Below, piece by piece: positions 22,310 through 30,293 of a stretch of DNA of 64,000 bases. Source of the stretch: Cellulomonas sp. JH27-2 (lineage in GTDB: Bacteria > Actinomycetota > Actinomycetes > Actinomycetales > Cellulomonadaceae). Numbering within the stretch: position 1 is the stretch's first letter; each line of letters opens with the position of its first letter. The translations under genes and the position numbers were made by a program. The notes under the pieces were generated by a model, which saw only the letters and a list, made by a program, of their open reading frames with translations, was not told the origin of the DNA and made no database searches. Location: positions 62,001-126,000 of the forward strand of contig NZ_JACYFR010000001.1 of NCBI RefSeq assembly GCF_014837175.1, in the 5' to 3' direction.

Positions 22310-22857
22310 CGCAGCAGGCCCGTCATGTGCGAGGTGGGCGTCGCTGCGAGCGCCGCTGCCTCGGCGGCCGCGGCGGCTTCCTGGCGGTTGACGCCCATCG
22401 GCTCGTTCTGGATCTGCTCGTGCAGCGTGAGGATCGCGTTGATGAGCATCTCCGGCCGCGGCGGGCAGCCGGGCAGGTAGATGTCGACGGGCACGATGTG
22501 GTCGACGCCCTGCACGATCGCGTAGTTGTTGAACATGCCGCCCGAGCTCGCGCAGACGCCCATCGACAGCACCCACTTGGGCTCGGACATCTGGTCGTAG
22601 ACCTGCCGCACGACGGGCGCCATCTTCTGGCTGACGCGCCCGGCGACGATCATCAGGTCGGCCTGACGCGGCGAGGCTCGGAAGACCTCCATGCCGAACC
22701 GGGACAGGTCGAAGCGCGGCGCGCCGGCGGCCATCATCTCGATCGCGCAGCACGCGAGTCCGAACGTCACCGGCCACAGCGAACCCTTGCGGAAGTAGCC
22801 GACCAGGTCCTCGATCGTCGTCAGCAGGAAGCCCGACGGTGCCTCTTCGATGCCCAT
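22306..22857 (-). CDS. nuoB: NADH-quinone oxidoreductase subunit B (cluster N2)
   Basis: A 183-residue subunit that binds the terminal [4Fe-4S] cluster N2 next to the quinone. Tandem cysteines occur in [12 protein letters not shown], with further ligands in [15 protein letters not shown] and [10 protein letters not shown]. Residues after ~160 form a short Ala-rich tail. It starts 30 bases after the nuoA stop with AAGGAGG before the ATG. Confidence 0.96.
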   Translation of the reverse strand: MGIEEAPSGFLLTTIEDLVGYFRKGSLWPVTFGLACCAIEMMAAGAPRFDLSRFGMEVFRASPRQADLMIVAGRVSQKMAPVVRQVYDQMSEPKWVLSMGVCASSGGMFNNYAIVQGVDHIVPVDIYLPGCPPRPEMLINAILTLHEQIQNEPMGVNRQEAAAAAEAAALAATPTSHMTGLLR

Positions 22858-22887
22858 GTCAGGCCTCCTTCCGGTTCGACACCTGCG

Positions 22888-23250
22888 TCAGTCCCATTCC
22901 AGACCGCCCCGCTTCCACTCGTAGACGAACGGGATGGTGATGAGCACCAGGAACAGCAGCATCGCGAGCAGGCCGAACGTCGCCAGGTCGGCGAAGCTGA
23001 CGGCCCACGGGTAGAGGAAGACCACCTCGATGTCGAAGACGATGAACGTCATGGCCACGAGGTAGTACTTGATCGGGAACCGGCCGCCGCCGATGGCGTG
23101 CGGCGTGGGCTCGATGCCGCACTCGTACGCCTCGAGCTTGGCGCGGTTGTACCGCTGGGGGCCGATGATCGCGCTGGTGCCGACGCCGCCGAGTGCGAGC
23201 ACCGCCGCGACGCCCATCAGGATGAGCAGCGGGACGTACGGGTTGCTCAT
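22888..23250 (-). CDS. nuoA: NADH-quinone oxidoreductase subunit A
   Basis: A 120-residue membrane subunit with three helices. It has YECGIEPTPHA on the loop near the quinone site and IKYYLVAMTFIVFDIEVVFLYPW, the conserved second helix with buried acidic residues (cited in parts: IKYYLVAMTFIV and FDIEVVFLYPW). It is the first nuo gene, 40 bases after menJ, with no promoter visible in that gap. Confidence 0.95.
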   Translation of the reverse strand: MSNPYVPLLILMGVAAVLALGGVGTSAIIGPQRYNRAKLEAYECGIEPTPHAIGGGRFPIKYYLVAMTFIVFDIEVVFLYPWAVSFADLATFGLLAMLLFLVLITIPFVYEWKRGGLEWD

Positions 23251-23290
23251 CGTGCGTCACTCCACTTCGTCGTGGTCGAGCTTCGGGGGG

Positions 23291-24598
23291 TCATGCTGCG
23301 GGTGCGATCCTGGCGAGGGCCGCGATGGTCCGGTCGACCACGTCGCCGCCGCGCGGCTCGTAGCAGTCGGCCAGGAGCTTGAGCACGAACTTCATGAGCA
23401 GCGGCCGGGGCAGCCCGTACCGCGTGCAGATCCTCATGATCTCCGGGTGCTCGATGATCCGGACGAAGAGCCGGCCGAGCGTGTAGTACCCGCCCAGGTC
23501 GTCCTTCATGCGGCGCTGGTAGGTGGCGAAGGCCCGCTCCCGCCCGGCGACCGTGCCGCGCGCCAGGCCCTGCGCGATCGCGTCGGCGGCGACGCGGCCG
23601 GCCTGCAGGCCGTAGGCGATGCCCTCTCCGTTGAACGGGCTCACCATGCCGGCGGCGTCGCCGGCGAGCATCAGCCCGTTGCCGTACAGCGGGCCACGGT
23701 TGAAGCCCATCGGCAGCGCAGCGCCGCGCACGGGCGCGAGCTGGTTGTCCTCGGTGAACTCCCACTCCGCCGGCGCGTTCTTCATCCACGCCGCGAACAG
23801 CGCCTTGTAGTCGACCTTCGTCGCGGCGGCCGTGGAGCTCACGGAACCCAGGCCGACGTTGGCCGTCCCGTCGCCGAGGGAGAAGATCCAGCCGTAGCCC
23901 GGCATGAGGTTGGAGCGGCCGGGCTCGCCGTCCCACAGCTCGAGCCACGACTCCATCCACGGGTCGTCGTGCCGCGGGGTGCGGAAGTAGGTGCGCACCG
24001 CGACGCCCATCGGACGGTCGTCCCGCTTCTTCAGGCCCATGCCGGTGGCGAGGCGCGCGCTCACGCCGTCGGCCGCGATGACCACGGGCGCCCGGTAGAC
24101 GATGTCGTCGCCCGCTCGCTTGCCTGCGTCGTCCACGGGCCGCGCCGCCACGCCGAGGATCCGCCCGGTGCGCTCGTCGCGCACCGGACCCGTCACGCTG
24201 GTGCGCTCGTGCACCTTGGCACCCGCGGCGCGCGCGTGCTCGACGAGCGTGTGGTCGAAGCTCATCCGCGCCTTGGCCAGCCCGTACGACGGGTACGAGG
24301 AGATCTCCGGCCACGGCAGCTCGAGGCGGTGACCGCCACCGATGACCCGAAGGCCCTTGTTGCGGATCCAGCCGTCCTGCTCGCGCGTGGGCAGGCCCAT
24401 GCGGACCAGCTCGGCGACCGCGCGGGGCGTCAGGCCGTCGCCGCAGATCTTGTCGCGCGGGAAGGACGCCTTGTCGAGGAGCAGCACGTCGAGGCCGCCG
24501 GAGGCGCAGTGGAACGCGGCGGAGGCACCCGTCGGCCCCGCGCCCACGACGATGACGTCCGCGTCATCGCCTGCGATTTCCACCACCAGTGACCCCAC
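23291..24598 (-). CDS. menJ: Geranylgeranyl reductase family flavoprotein, probable menaquinone reductase MenJ
   Basis: A 435-residue FAD enzyme. It begins with a Rossmann motif (VIVVGAGPTGASAAFHCA), has KICGDGLTPRAVAEL and a second FAD motif LMLAGDAAGMVSPFNGEGI, all typical of the geranylgeranyl reductase family. In mycobacteria the corresponding gene saturates one isoprene unit of menaquinone, giving MK-9(II-H2). Position directly ahead of nuoA and near menG supports that role. The first possible start is GTG at 24598; a GTG at 24586, with GGGG six bases upstream, is an equally good start. A promoter and a Rex-operator-like site lie immediately upstream. Confidence 0.86.
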   Translation of the reverse strand: MGSLVVEIAGDDADVIVVGAGPTGASAAFHCASGGLDVLLLDKASFPRDKICGDGLTPRAVAELVRMGLPTREQDGWIRNKGLRVIGGGHRLELPWPEISSYPSYGLAKARMSFDHTLVEHARAAGAKVHERTSVTGPVRDERTGRILGVAARPVDDAGKRAGDDIVYRAPVVIAADGVSARLATGMGLKKRDDRPMGVAVRTYFRTPRHDDPWMESWLELWDGEPGRSNLMPGYGWIFSLGDGTANVGLGSVSSTAAATKVDYKALFAAWMKNAPAEWEFTEDNQLAPVRGAALPMGFNRGPLYGNGLMLAGDAAGMVSPFNGEGIAYGLQAGRVAADAIAQGLARGTVAGRERAFATYQRRMKDDLGGYYTLGRLFVRIIEHPEIMRICTRYGLPRPLLMKFVLKLLADCYEPRGGDVVDRTIAALARIAPAA

Positions 24599-24616
24599 TT
24601 GTGACGTTGTTCACTA
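24599..24616. promoter_or_regulatory. Rex-operator-like site at the menJ-nuo operon
   Basis: TTGTGACGTTGTTCACTA matches 12 of the 14 fixed positions of the Rex consensus TTGTGAA-N4-TTCACAA. It lies just downstream of the predicted transcription start of the menJ-nuo operon, where a bound repressor would block elongation. A rex gene is encoded in the same window. The call rests on sequence similarity only. Confidence 0.6.
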
Positions 24617-24629
24617 TCGACCTCTGGCG

Positions 24630-24658
24630 AGCATAACCACGACTTCTGGGGCTGTCTG
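24630..24658 (-). promoter_or_regulatory. Predicted promoter of the menJ-nuoA-N operon
   Basis: On the minus strand a -35-like CAGACA (24658-24653) and a -10 TATGCT (24635-24630) are separated by 17 bases. The predicted start is near 24622, giving a leader of ~25-37 bases before menJ. The rest of the gap to menG (about 24660-24835) shows no gene. Confidence 0.5.
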
Positions 24659-24835
24659 CGAAGGTATGGCTAACCTGCAGGGTGCAGGCCCGTGATCATC
24701 GGCCGGGCCGGGTGAAAGTACCCCTGTGACCTGCGCGTCGACACGCTTGCGCAACACCCCGGACGCGTGGGCCGACGTGGCGCCGGGGTCGGCGGCCCTT
24801 GCCGCTCGTCGCCCGAGTGCCGGCTCTCGTCAGGG

Positions 24836-25528
24836 CTACGGACGCGTCGCCCGGTGCAGCGCGACGATGCCACCGGAAAGGTTCCGGTACGCCACGCTCC
24901 CCCAGCCCGCGCGCTTGACCATCACGCCGAGCTGGTGCTGGTTCGGCCACTCGCGGATCGACTCCGCCAGGTAGACGTAGGCGTCCGGCTCCTTGGAGAC
25001 GGCGCGCGCCACGGGCGGCAGCGCCCGCATCAGGTAGTTGCTGTAGACGGCGCGGAACGGCTTGAACGTGGGTGTCGAGAACTCGCAGACGACCAGCCGC
25101 CCGCCGGGCTTCGTCACGCGCAGCAGCTCCGCGAGCGCGGCCGGCACGTCGCTCACGTTGCGCAGCCCGAAGCTCATCGTGACCGCGTCGAACGACTCGT
25201 CGGCGAACGGCAGATGCAGGGCGTCACCGTTGACGAACGGCAGGTCGGGCCGACGACGCTTGCCGACGCCCAGCATCCCCTCGGACAGGTCGCACGGGAT
25301 CACCCGCACCCCGGCGTCCGCGAGCGGCTCGGACGACGTGCCCGTGCCCGCGGCCAGGTCCAGCACGGTCTCACCCCGCTGCGCGTCCAGCGCCGTCAGC
25401 GTCGCCTTGCGCCACCGACGGTCCTGCCCCATCGAGATGACGTCGTTGGTCAGGTCGTAGCGATGTGCGACGGCGTCGAACATCGCGGCGACCTCGTGCG
25501 GGTCCTTCTCCAGGCTGGCGCGCGACAT
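24836..25528 (-). CDS. menG: Demethylmenaquinone methyltransferase (MenG/UbiE)
   Basis: A 230-residue SAM-dependent methyltransferase that performs the last step of menaquinone synthesis. The UbiE signature is clear: [20 protein letters not shown], the SAM motif [16 protein letters not shown], and [19 protein letters not shown] followed by [15 protein letters not shown]. Length fits the family. It stands alone, 237 bases upstream of menJ, and begins with ATG; a GACGAT box six bases before the ATG may be its -10. Confidence 0.95.
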   Translation of the reverse strand: MSRASLEKDPHEVAAMFDAVAHRYDLTNDVISMGQDRRWRKATLTALDAQRGETVLDLAAGTGTSSEPLADAGVRVIPCDLSEGMLGVGKRRRPDLPFVNGDALHLPFADESFDAVTMSFGLRNVSDVPAALAELLRVTKPGGRLVVCEFSTPTFKPFRAVYSNYLMRALPPVARAVSKEPDAYVYLAESIREWPNQHQLGVMVKRAGWGSVAYRNLSGGIVALHRATRP

Positions 25529-25561
25529 GCCCCCATCGTCGCAGGTCTGGGTCGTGCTGCG

Positions 25562-25904
25562 TCACTCGTGCGGGCTGAGCAGCTGGTACATCTCGAAGTC
25601 CTGCCAGCGCCCCGCGATCTTGAGGTACTGCGGCGCCAACCCGTACCGGACGAACCCGTTGCGCGCGAGCACGCGCTGCGAGCGCCCGTTGTCCGGCAGC
25701 GTCTCGGCCTGGACGCGGTGGAGCCCCAGGTCGTCGAAGGCGAGCGTCGTCATGCGCGGCGACGACGTCCGCCCGCTGGCCGCCCGCGGTGAAGTGCTCG
25801 TCCTGACGCAGCGGCTCGTACGGGGCGAGGAAGTCCCGGTTCTCACGCAGCAGCGCCGCGAGCTCCTCGGCGTCCTCGGTGCGGATCAGGCGTGTGGTGG
25901 GCAC
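25562..25904 (-). pseudogene. Decayed RimJ/RimL-type GNAT acetyltransferase with internal deletion and frameshift
   Basis: The first ~45 codons read as a normal RimJ-like N-terminus (MPTTRLIRTEDAEELAALLR, then FLAPYEPLRQDEHF). The C-terminal half (MTTLAFDDLGLHRVQAETL, NGFVRYGLAPQYLKIAG) is intact but in another frame. The join falls near 25755-25765, where GCCGCGCATGACG has one base too many; removing one C restores VAAMTTLAF. The whole acetyl-CoA-binding core between them, roughly 60-70 codons in family members, is missing. Intact relatives are ~180 residues, while a repaired version would be ~113. The product cannot be an active acetyltransferase. Confidence 0.75.
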
Positions 25905-25965
25905 GGCGCAGTGTGGCTCGTGCCCTGCGGAGATCGTCGGGGCCCGCAGGCAGCTGGGCCGCCGG

Positions 25966-26940
25966 TCAGCCCTGCGCCTGCCCTGCGACGGCGTCGCCGC
26001 CGTCGCAGTGCTCGTCGAGCGAGCACCCCGGGGGAAGGTCGGGAGCGGACGCCTCAGGAGCGGTGTCGGTCGGCCCCTGATCGAGGTACGTCGCGCGGTA
26101 CGGCGGGATGTCCTTGCCGTAGTCCCAGACCATCTCGAGCAGAAGCCCCGTCGCGGGGTCGAGGATCAGCCGTTCGCGGTCGTGGATGACCAGCTCCCCG
26201 GGACGGCCCGTGCTGTCGGTGATCTCTCCTCCGCTCCGCACACCCGGGAGCTGAGCAGCGACCTCCCAGAGCCCCTGCCGCAGCTTCGGCGGCGCCGGAC
26301 TGGCGGTGAGGAGGTCGACGACTGCGGACCACATTGCTCCGTCTGTGACGGGCTTCCGGTCGTCAGCCTGCAGGATGCGCCGAAGGGCACGCTCGAGCGA
26401 CCCCGGGTCGGTCGGCAGCGCGACGACCTCCGCCCACGTGAGATCGGCGCCGAACGCAGAGTGCCCCGAGAGGTACGGCGTACCGCCCTCGACCGAGGAC
26501 CGACTGATCACGCTCCAGTCACGACGGCCGGCCCACTCCTCCACGCGCTCCTTCTTCGCTCCGGCCTGCTCGTCCGAGTACACGAACGTGGTGTGCCAGT
26601 AGGCGGCATCCCGCGCGTCCCCCGTCTGAGACGCCGCACCCTGGGCAGCGCGCCGCAAGACCTCGGCCGCGCTCGCGCTCGATGCAGGATCGCTGCCGGC
26701 CACCTCGAGCGCGGGGACAGCGAGGATGGCCGCCGCAGCTGCTGAGGCCACCAGGGCGACCAGTCCGCGCCGGCGCGCTCGTCGCCGGTCGAGCAAACGT
26801 GCGCCGCTAGTCCCGGCGCGGTCGACGTCCGGGTCGAGACGAGCGCTCAGCAGGGCGTAGGCGCCGACCAGCGCGTCGGGGTCGGGAGATCCCGCGGGGC
26901 CGATCCGGGTGAGCCGTTCGTCGATCGTGGGCGTGTTCAC
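25966..26940 (-). CDS. Membrane-anchored partner of the ECF sigma factor (CU044_5270-like)
   Basis: A 324-residue protein with a cytoplasmic N-terminus of ~55 residues, one transmembrane segment (GLVALVASAAAAAILAVPAL, about residues 60-80) and a ~240-residue exported domain including YWHTTFVYSDEQ and LILDPATGLLLEMVWDYG. This layout is that of the CU044_5270 family, which in actinobacteria is regularly encoded directly after an ECF sigma factor. It may act as an anti-sigma factor or sensor; no zinc anti-sigma HXXXCXXC motif is seen. The GTG overlaps the sigma gene stop by four bases (GTGA). Confidence 0.8.
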   Translation of the reverse strand: MNTPTIDERLTRIGPAGSPDPDALVGAYALLSARLDPDVDRAGTSGARLLDRRRARRRGLVALVASAAAAAILAVPALEVAGSDPASSASAAEVLRRAAQGAASQTGDARDAAYWHTTFVYSDEQAGAKKERVEEWAGRRDWSVISRSSVEGGTPYLSGHSAFGADLTWAEVVALPTDPGSLERALRRILQADDRKPVTDGAMWSAVVDLLTASPAPPKLRQGLWEVAAQLPGVRSGGEITDSTGRPGELVIHDRERLILDPATGLLLEMVWDYGKDIPPYRATYLDQGPTDTAPEASAPDLPPGCSLDEHCDGGDAVAGQAQG

Positions 26941-27563
26941 TGCGTCCTCCGGGCCAGGTCGAAGATGCGAGTACTGAGATCGGCGCCCCCATCGGCGGCT
27001 GATCGGTCGTCGGGCGAGTCGGCGGGTGGCGCGTCCAACAGCCCCGCGAGCCTTCGTCGGGCTCGGTGCAAACGCACCTGAAACGTCGCGACCGCGACCC
27101 CGTGCACGGCCGCGGCCTGAGCCGGCGTCAGGCCGTCCCAGGTGACGAGGAGCAGCGCTTCGCGATCCACCGCCGAGAGTGCCGCGAGCCCGCGCAGCAT
27201 CGTGGTGCGTTCGATCGCCTCGACCTCCGCGCCAGGCGCAGGCGCCGGTGAGACCGACGCGAGGCGAGCGAGCTCGTCGTGAAGCACTCGCTGCCGATAG
27301 TGCGACCGCTGCGCGTTCGCGATCGTGTTGCGGGCCACGACGATGAGCCACGGCAGAGGTTCACCGGGGATCTCGGCCAGCCGGCGCCATGCCACGAGGA
27401 ACGTCTCGGCGACGATCTCCTGCGCGGTGTCAGGATCGACGTGCCGCATGGCGTACGCGTGGACTCGGGGTGAGTGAGCGGACCAGATCGCCTGGAAGGC
27501 CGCGGCCGCCGTGTCGGAGCTGACGCTTATGCTGTCCGGCTGCCCAGGCTGCTGTGTTCCCAT
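26937..27563 (-). CDS. ECF-type RNA polymerase sigma factor
   Basis: A 208-residue sigma-70 family protein with only regions 2 and 4. Region 2 includes YAMRHVDPDTAQEIVAETFL and LPWLIVVARNTIANAQRS; region 4 has LSAVDREALLLVTWDGLTPA followed by an HTH (QAAAVHGVAVATFQVRLHRA). The ~30-residue C-terminal tail is hydrophilic. It is coupled to a membrane partner gene and probably responds to an envelope signal. A GACACT box seven bases before the ATG may be its own -10. Confidence 0.92.
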   Translation of the reverse strand: MGTQQPGQPDSISVSSDTAAAAFQAIWSAHSPRVHAYAMRHVDPDTAQEIVAETFLVAWRRLAEIPGEPLPWLIVVARNTIANAQRSHYRQRVLHDELARLASVSPAPAPGAEVEAIERTTMLRGLAALSAVDREALLLVTWDGLTPAQAAAVHGVAVATFQVRLHRARRRLAGLLDAPPADSPDDRSAADGGADLSTRIFDLARRTQ

Positions 27564-27605
27564 GCCTTGAAGTGTCCGGCAGGGAGCCGTTCTTACACTC
27601 CGCCT

Positions 27606-28439
27606 CTATCTGTTGTCCGGCCGCCGCCCGACGACCGACGTCGCGATCGGGGCCAGCAGCGCGACCGCCGCCACGACGAACGCGGTCGTCGCGACCGTGT
27701 CGTCGACCAGCGGACCGTTGGTGCGGCCCAGCCCGATCCACCCGATGCCCCACGCCATGGCGAGGCCGATCGGGATCGTCACCGACGGTCGGCCGCGCCC
27801 GAACACCGCGTAGGCGATCGCGAGAAGCGCGGCGAGGACGAGCACGACCACCGACCAGCCCGTGGCCCCGAGGCCGAGCTCGCCGACGTCGGCGACCGAG
27901 AGGAACGAGGCGATGTTCGCGAGCGTCGCGACGCTGACCCAGCCCAGGTAGAGGCCGAGGGTCGTGTCGGTGATCCAGGAGGTCGCGGCGCCGGTGTGGG
28001 CGGTGCGGACGAGCCGGACGAAGATCACCGCGAGGACGGCCAGGAGCGCGAGGATCACCACGACGCTCCCGCCGACGGATCCCGCCTGGACGACCCCGAT
28101 CCACAGCGCGTTGAGCAGCATCGACGCGAGGATCCACCACGAGACCGCGCGGAGGCGCGGGTCCGCGGCCTGCCGCGGGAGGGCCTGGGCCACTGCGAAG
28201 GCGGCGAGCCCGAGGTAGATCAGCGACCAGATGGAGAAGGCCGGCGTGTCGGGGGCCAGCGGGGTTGCCGTGGCGGACAGGGCGCCGTCCGCGGCGTCGG
28301 CGATCGCCTGCCCGCCGAACGCACCCGAGCCGACAGCAGCTCCACCGATGGCGACGATGGCCCCGACGAGCACCGTGACCTGCCGGACCCGGTCCCCCGT
28401 CGTCGCCTCGTCGTGCACTGCCACCGTCGCCGTCTGCAT
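27606..28439 (-). CDS. TspO/MBR-related tryptophan-rich sensory-like membrane protein
   Basis: A 277-residue membrane protein with about eight hydrophobic helices. It resembles large actinobacterial TspO/MBR proteins, which are longer than the ~160-residue classical form: TPAFSIWSLIYLGLAAFAVA, LLNALWIGVVQAG and LGLYLGWVSVATLANIASF match the family pattern. TspO proteins bind porphyrins and are linked to redox or stress signalling; the exact ligand here is unknown. The start is ATG (MQTATVAVHDE); a GTG seven codons upstream is possible. Confidence 0.75.
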   Translation of the reverse strand: MQTATVAVHDEATTGDRVRQVTVLVGAIVAIGGAAVGSGAFGGQAIADAADGALSATATPLAPDTPAFSIWSLIYLGLAAFAVAQALPRQAADPRLRAVSWWILASMLLNALWIGVVQAGSVGGSVVVILALLAVLAVIFVRLVRTAHTGAATSWITDTTLGLYLGWVSVATLANIASFLSVADVGELGLGATGWSVVVLVLAALLAIAYAVFGRGRPSVTIPIGLAMAWGIGWIGLGRTNGPLVDDTVATTAFVVAAVALLAPIATSVVGRRPDNR

Positions 28440-28486
28440 CACGTCAGCGTGCCAAGCCGTCACGTCCCCGGCATCTCGAGGGCCTG

Positions 28487-29056
28487 TCAGCCCCCGCTCC
28501 GCAGCGGGTCGCGGCCGATGAATCCGAGCAGGCGGGTCTGGACGTCGGCGTCGTCGGGGACGGGCACCGCGGGGCCGTACTGACCCGACGACCGCAGCAG
28601 GTCCTCGATCGGTGTCATCCCGGCGAGCAGGTCGGCGCACGTCTGCTCGTCGAGCCGCTCGTCCTGACCCGTCGCGCGAGCGAGGTCCCACGTGTGCAGG
28701 AAGACGTCGGTGGTGTAGAACCGGTCGACCGCCTCGGGCAGCGGCATCTCGCCCACCATCGGGTGCCGGAACGGGGTATCGGCCCCGGCCCCGTCGAGCA
28801 GCCGCTGCACGGCGTCGGCGTGCACCTCCCACGCCGCGACCGGGTCGACCTGCGGCGACCGGCCGCGGTCGAGCGCCAAGCCTGTACCGGCCTCCAGGAA
28901 CGCAGGGAACCACTCGACCAGGTGGGCGACCACGTCCCGCGCCTGCCAGCCGGGCACCGGTGCGGGCGCGTCCCAGTCCGACGCGCCGCGCACCCGCGCG
29001 GTGAAGGTGGCGGCCACCGCACGGTGGCGTGCTGCTGGTTCGCTCGGGAGGGTCAT
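28487..29056 (-). CDS. TIGR03086/maleylpyruvate-isomerase-like DinB-fold protein
   Basis: A 189-residue soluble protein of the mycothiol-dependent/DinB-like helical fold. Typical blocks are PVPGWQARDVVAHLVEWFPA, with a His that in relatives helps bind metal, and DVFLHTWDLARATGQ with a second His. The TIGR03086 family has no firmly assigned reaction. The start is ATG with AGGAG upstream. It sits between the TspO-like gene and a membrane hydrolase, all leftward, with gaps of 47 and 101 bases. Confidence 0.82.
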   Translation of the reverse strand: MTLPSEPAARHRAVAATFTARVRGASDWDAPAPVPGWQARDVVAHLVEWFPAFLEAGTGLALDRGRSPQVDPVAAWEVHADAVQRLLDGAGADTPFRHPMVGEMPLPEAVDRFYTTDVFLHTWDLARATGQDERLDEQTCADLLAGMTPIEDLLRSSGQYGPAVPVPDDADVQTRLLGFIGRDPLRSGG

Positions 29057-29157
29057 CACGTGCTCCTGGGGTAGGCGTCGGGCGTGCTGCGGTCGCGACG
29101 AGGATCGACCCACCGCGCACGGCTGGTGCGCAGGCGCGTCGACAGATGCCGTCGTGC

Positions 29158-30150
29158 CTACGAGTCCAACGAGTCGAACGCGTCGACGAACTTCACCGAC
29201 GCGGCCGAGATCTGCGCGCGGGCGTCGTCGTGGGAGATCGTCGGCGTGCCGTCGCCGGGCTGCGGGCCGTAGTCGGCGAAGAAGGCGTGCACTCCCCCGT
29301 CGATCACCGTGTAGTGGGTCTGCGCCGGCAGGTCGGGCTTGGCGGCGTCGATCTTGGCCGGCGTGGCCAGCCCGTCCTGGGAACCTGAGATCGACTCGAC
29401 CTTCGCGGTCAGCGACGTGCTCTCGTCGCCGGCGGGGTAGGACGCGTAGAGCAGGAGCCCGACGACGGGCGCCGTGGCGTCGGAGTCCGCGGCGTCGGCC
29501 TCGGACGAGGCCACGACCCCGCCCAGCGAGTGCCCGCCGACCACCCAGCGCCGGGCGTCCGGGAAGGCCGACCGCGCGTCGTCGAATGCGCCGGTGGCGA
29601 GGAAGGCGATGCCCAGGGGCTGCTTGGCGATGACGACCAGGTGCCCCGACTCCGCCAGCGGGCGCAGGACCGCGGCGTAGGCACGGGCCTCCACCTTGGC
29701 GCCGGGCTGGAAGAAGACGGCCGTGCCGGTGACCTCGCCCCTGGGCTCCAGCGAGATCCGCGTCGCGGACTCGGTGACCGTGACCGCGGCGTCCGAGCGC
29801 ATCGCGGCGAGCGCCGGCTCGACCGCGGTGAACGGCCGCAGCCAGGCCATCGTCGCGACCCACCCGATCGCGACGGCGACCAGCACGAGGTCGCCGACCA
29901 GGCGCCAGCCGGCGTGCGCCGATCGGCGCCGCACGCTGCGCCACAGCACCAGGACGCCGCCCACCACGGTGAGCCCGAGCAGCATCGGGTACAGGGGGTG
30001 CCCGTGCAGGACGGCGCCCCACTCCGTGAGGCAGACCCAGGCCACGACCACGAGGCCCGCCACCGCGACGACGCGCACGGTCCACGTCAGCCACGCCGGT
30101 CGAGCTCGGCCGCCTGCAACGTTCGTCTCCTCGTCGGCGTCGGACGCCAC
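29158..30150 (-). CDS. Membrane-anchored alpha/beta hydrolase
   Basis: A 330-residue protein with three hydrophobic segments in the first ~105 residues (for example VRVVAVAGLVVVAWVCLTEW) followed by an exported alpha/beta hydrolase domain. The nucleophile elbow is GGHSLGG, with GTAVFFQPGAKVEARAY near the oxyanion strand and a likely catalytic His in VIDGGVHAFFADYG. The architecture is that of the alpha/beta hydrolase 5 family found in actinobacteria; its substrate is unknown. ATG is preceded by GGAGG. It is divergent from menF. Confidence 0.85.
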   Translation of the reverse strand: MASDADEETNVAGGRARPAWLTWTVRVVAVAGLVVVAWVCLTEWGAVLHGHPLYPMLLGLTVVGGVLVLWRSVRRRSAHAGWRLVGDLVLVAVAIGWVATMAWLRPFTAVEPALAAMRSDAAVTVTESATRISLEPRGEVTGTAVFFQPGAKVEARAYAAVLRPLAESGHLVVIAKQPLGIAFLATGAFDDARSAFPDARRWVVGGHSLGGVVASSEADAADSDATAPVVGLLLYASYPAGDESTSLTAKVESISGSQDGLATPAKIDAAKPDLPAQTHYTVIDGGVHAFFADYGPQPGDGTPTISHDDARAQISAASVKFVDAFDSLDS

Positions 30151-30280
30151 ATCACACCTCCGCAGTCGGCTGCCTCCCAGGGTGCCACCCGCTCACCCGG
30201 CTCCCACGACGACCGCGGCGCGCAACGCCCGACGTGGCGAGCCTCACGCCGCGGAGCCGGGCGCGGCGCCCGTGCGGGCA

Positions 30281-30286
30281 TACCCT
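30281..30286 (+). promoter_or_regulatory. -10 box of menF, leaderless arrangement
   Basis: TACCCT ends seven bases before the menF ATG, with no ribosome-binding site in between. Transcription should start at or beside the A of the start codon. Confidence 0.5.
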
Positions 30287-30293
30287 GGAACCG

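Noticed and set aside
24660..24835. A small gene in the menG-menJ gap
   Set aside because: Short frames on both strands show no conserved pattern or ribosome site; the gap holds the menJ promoter and otherwise nothing recognised.
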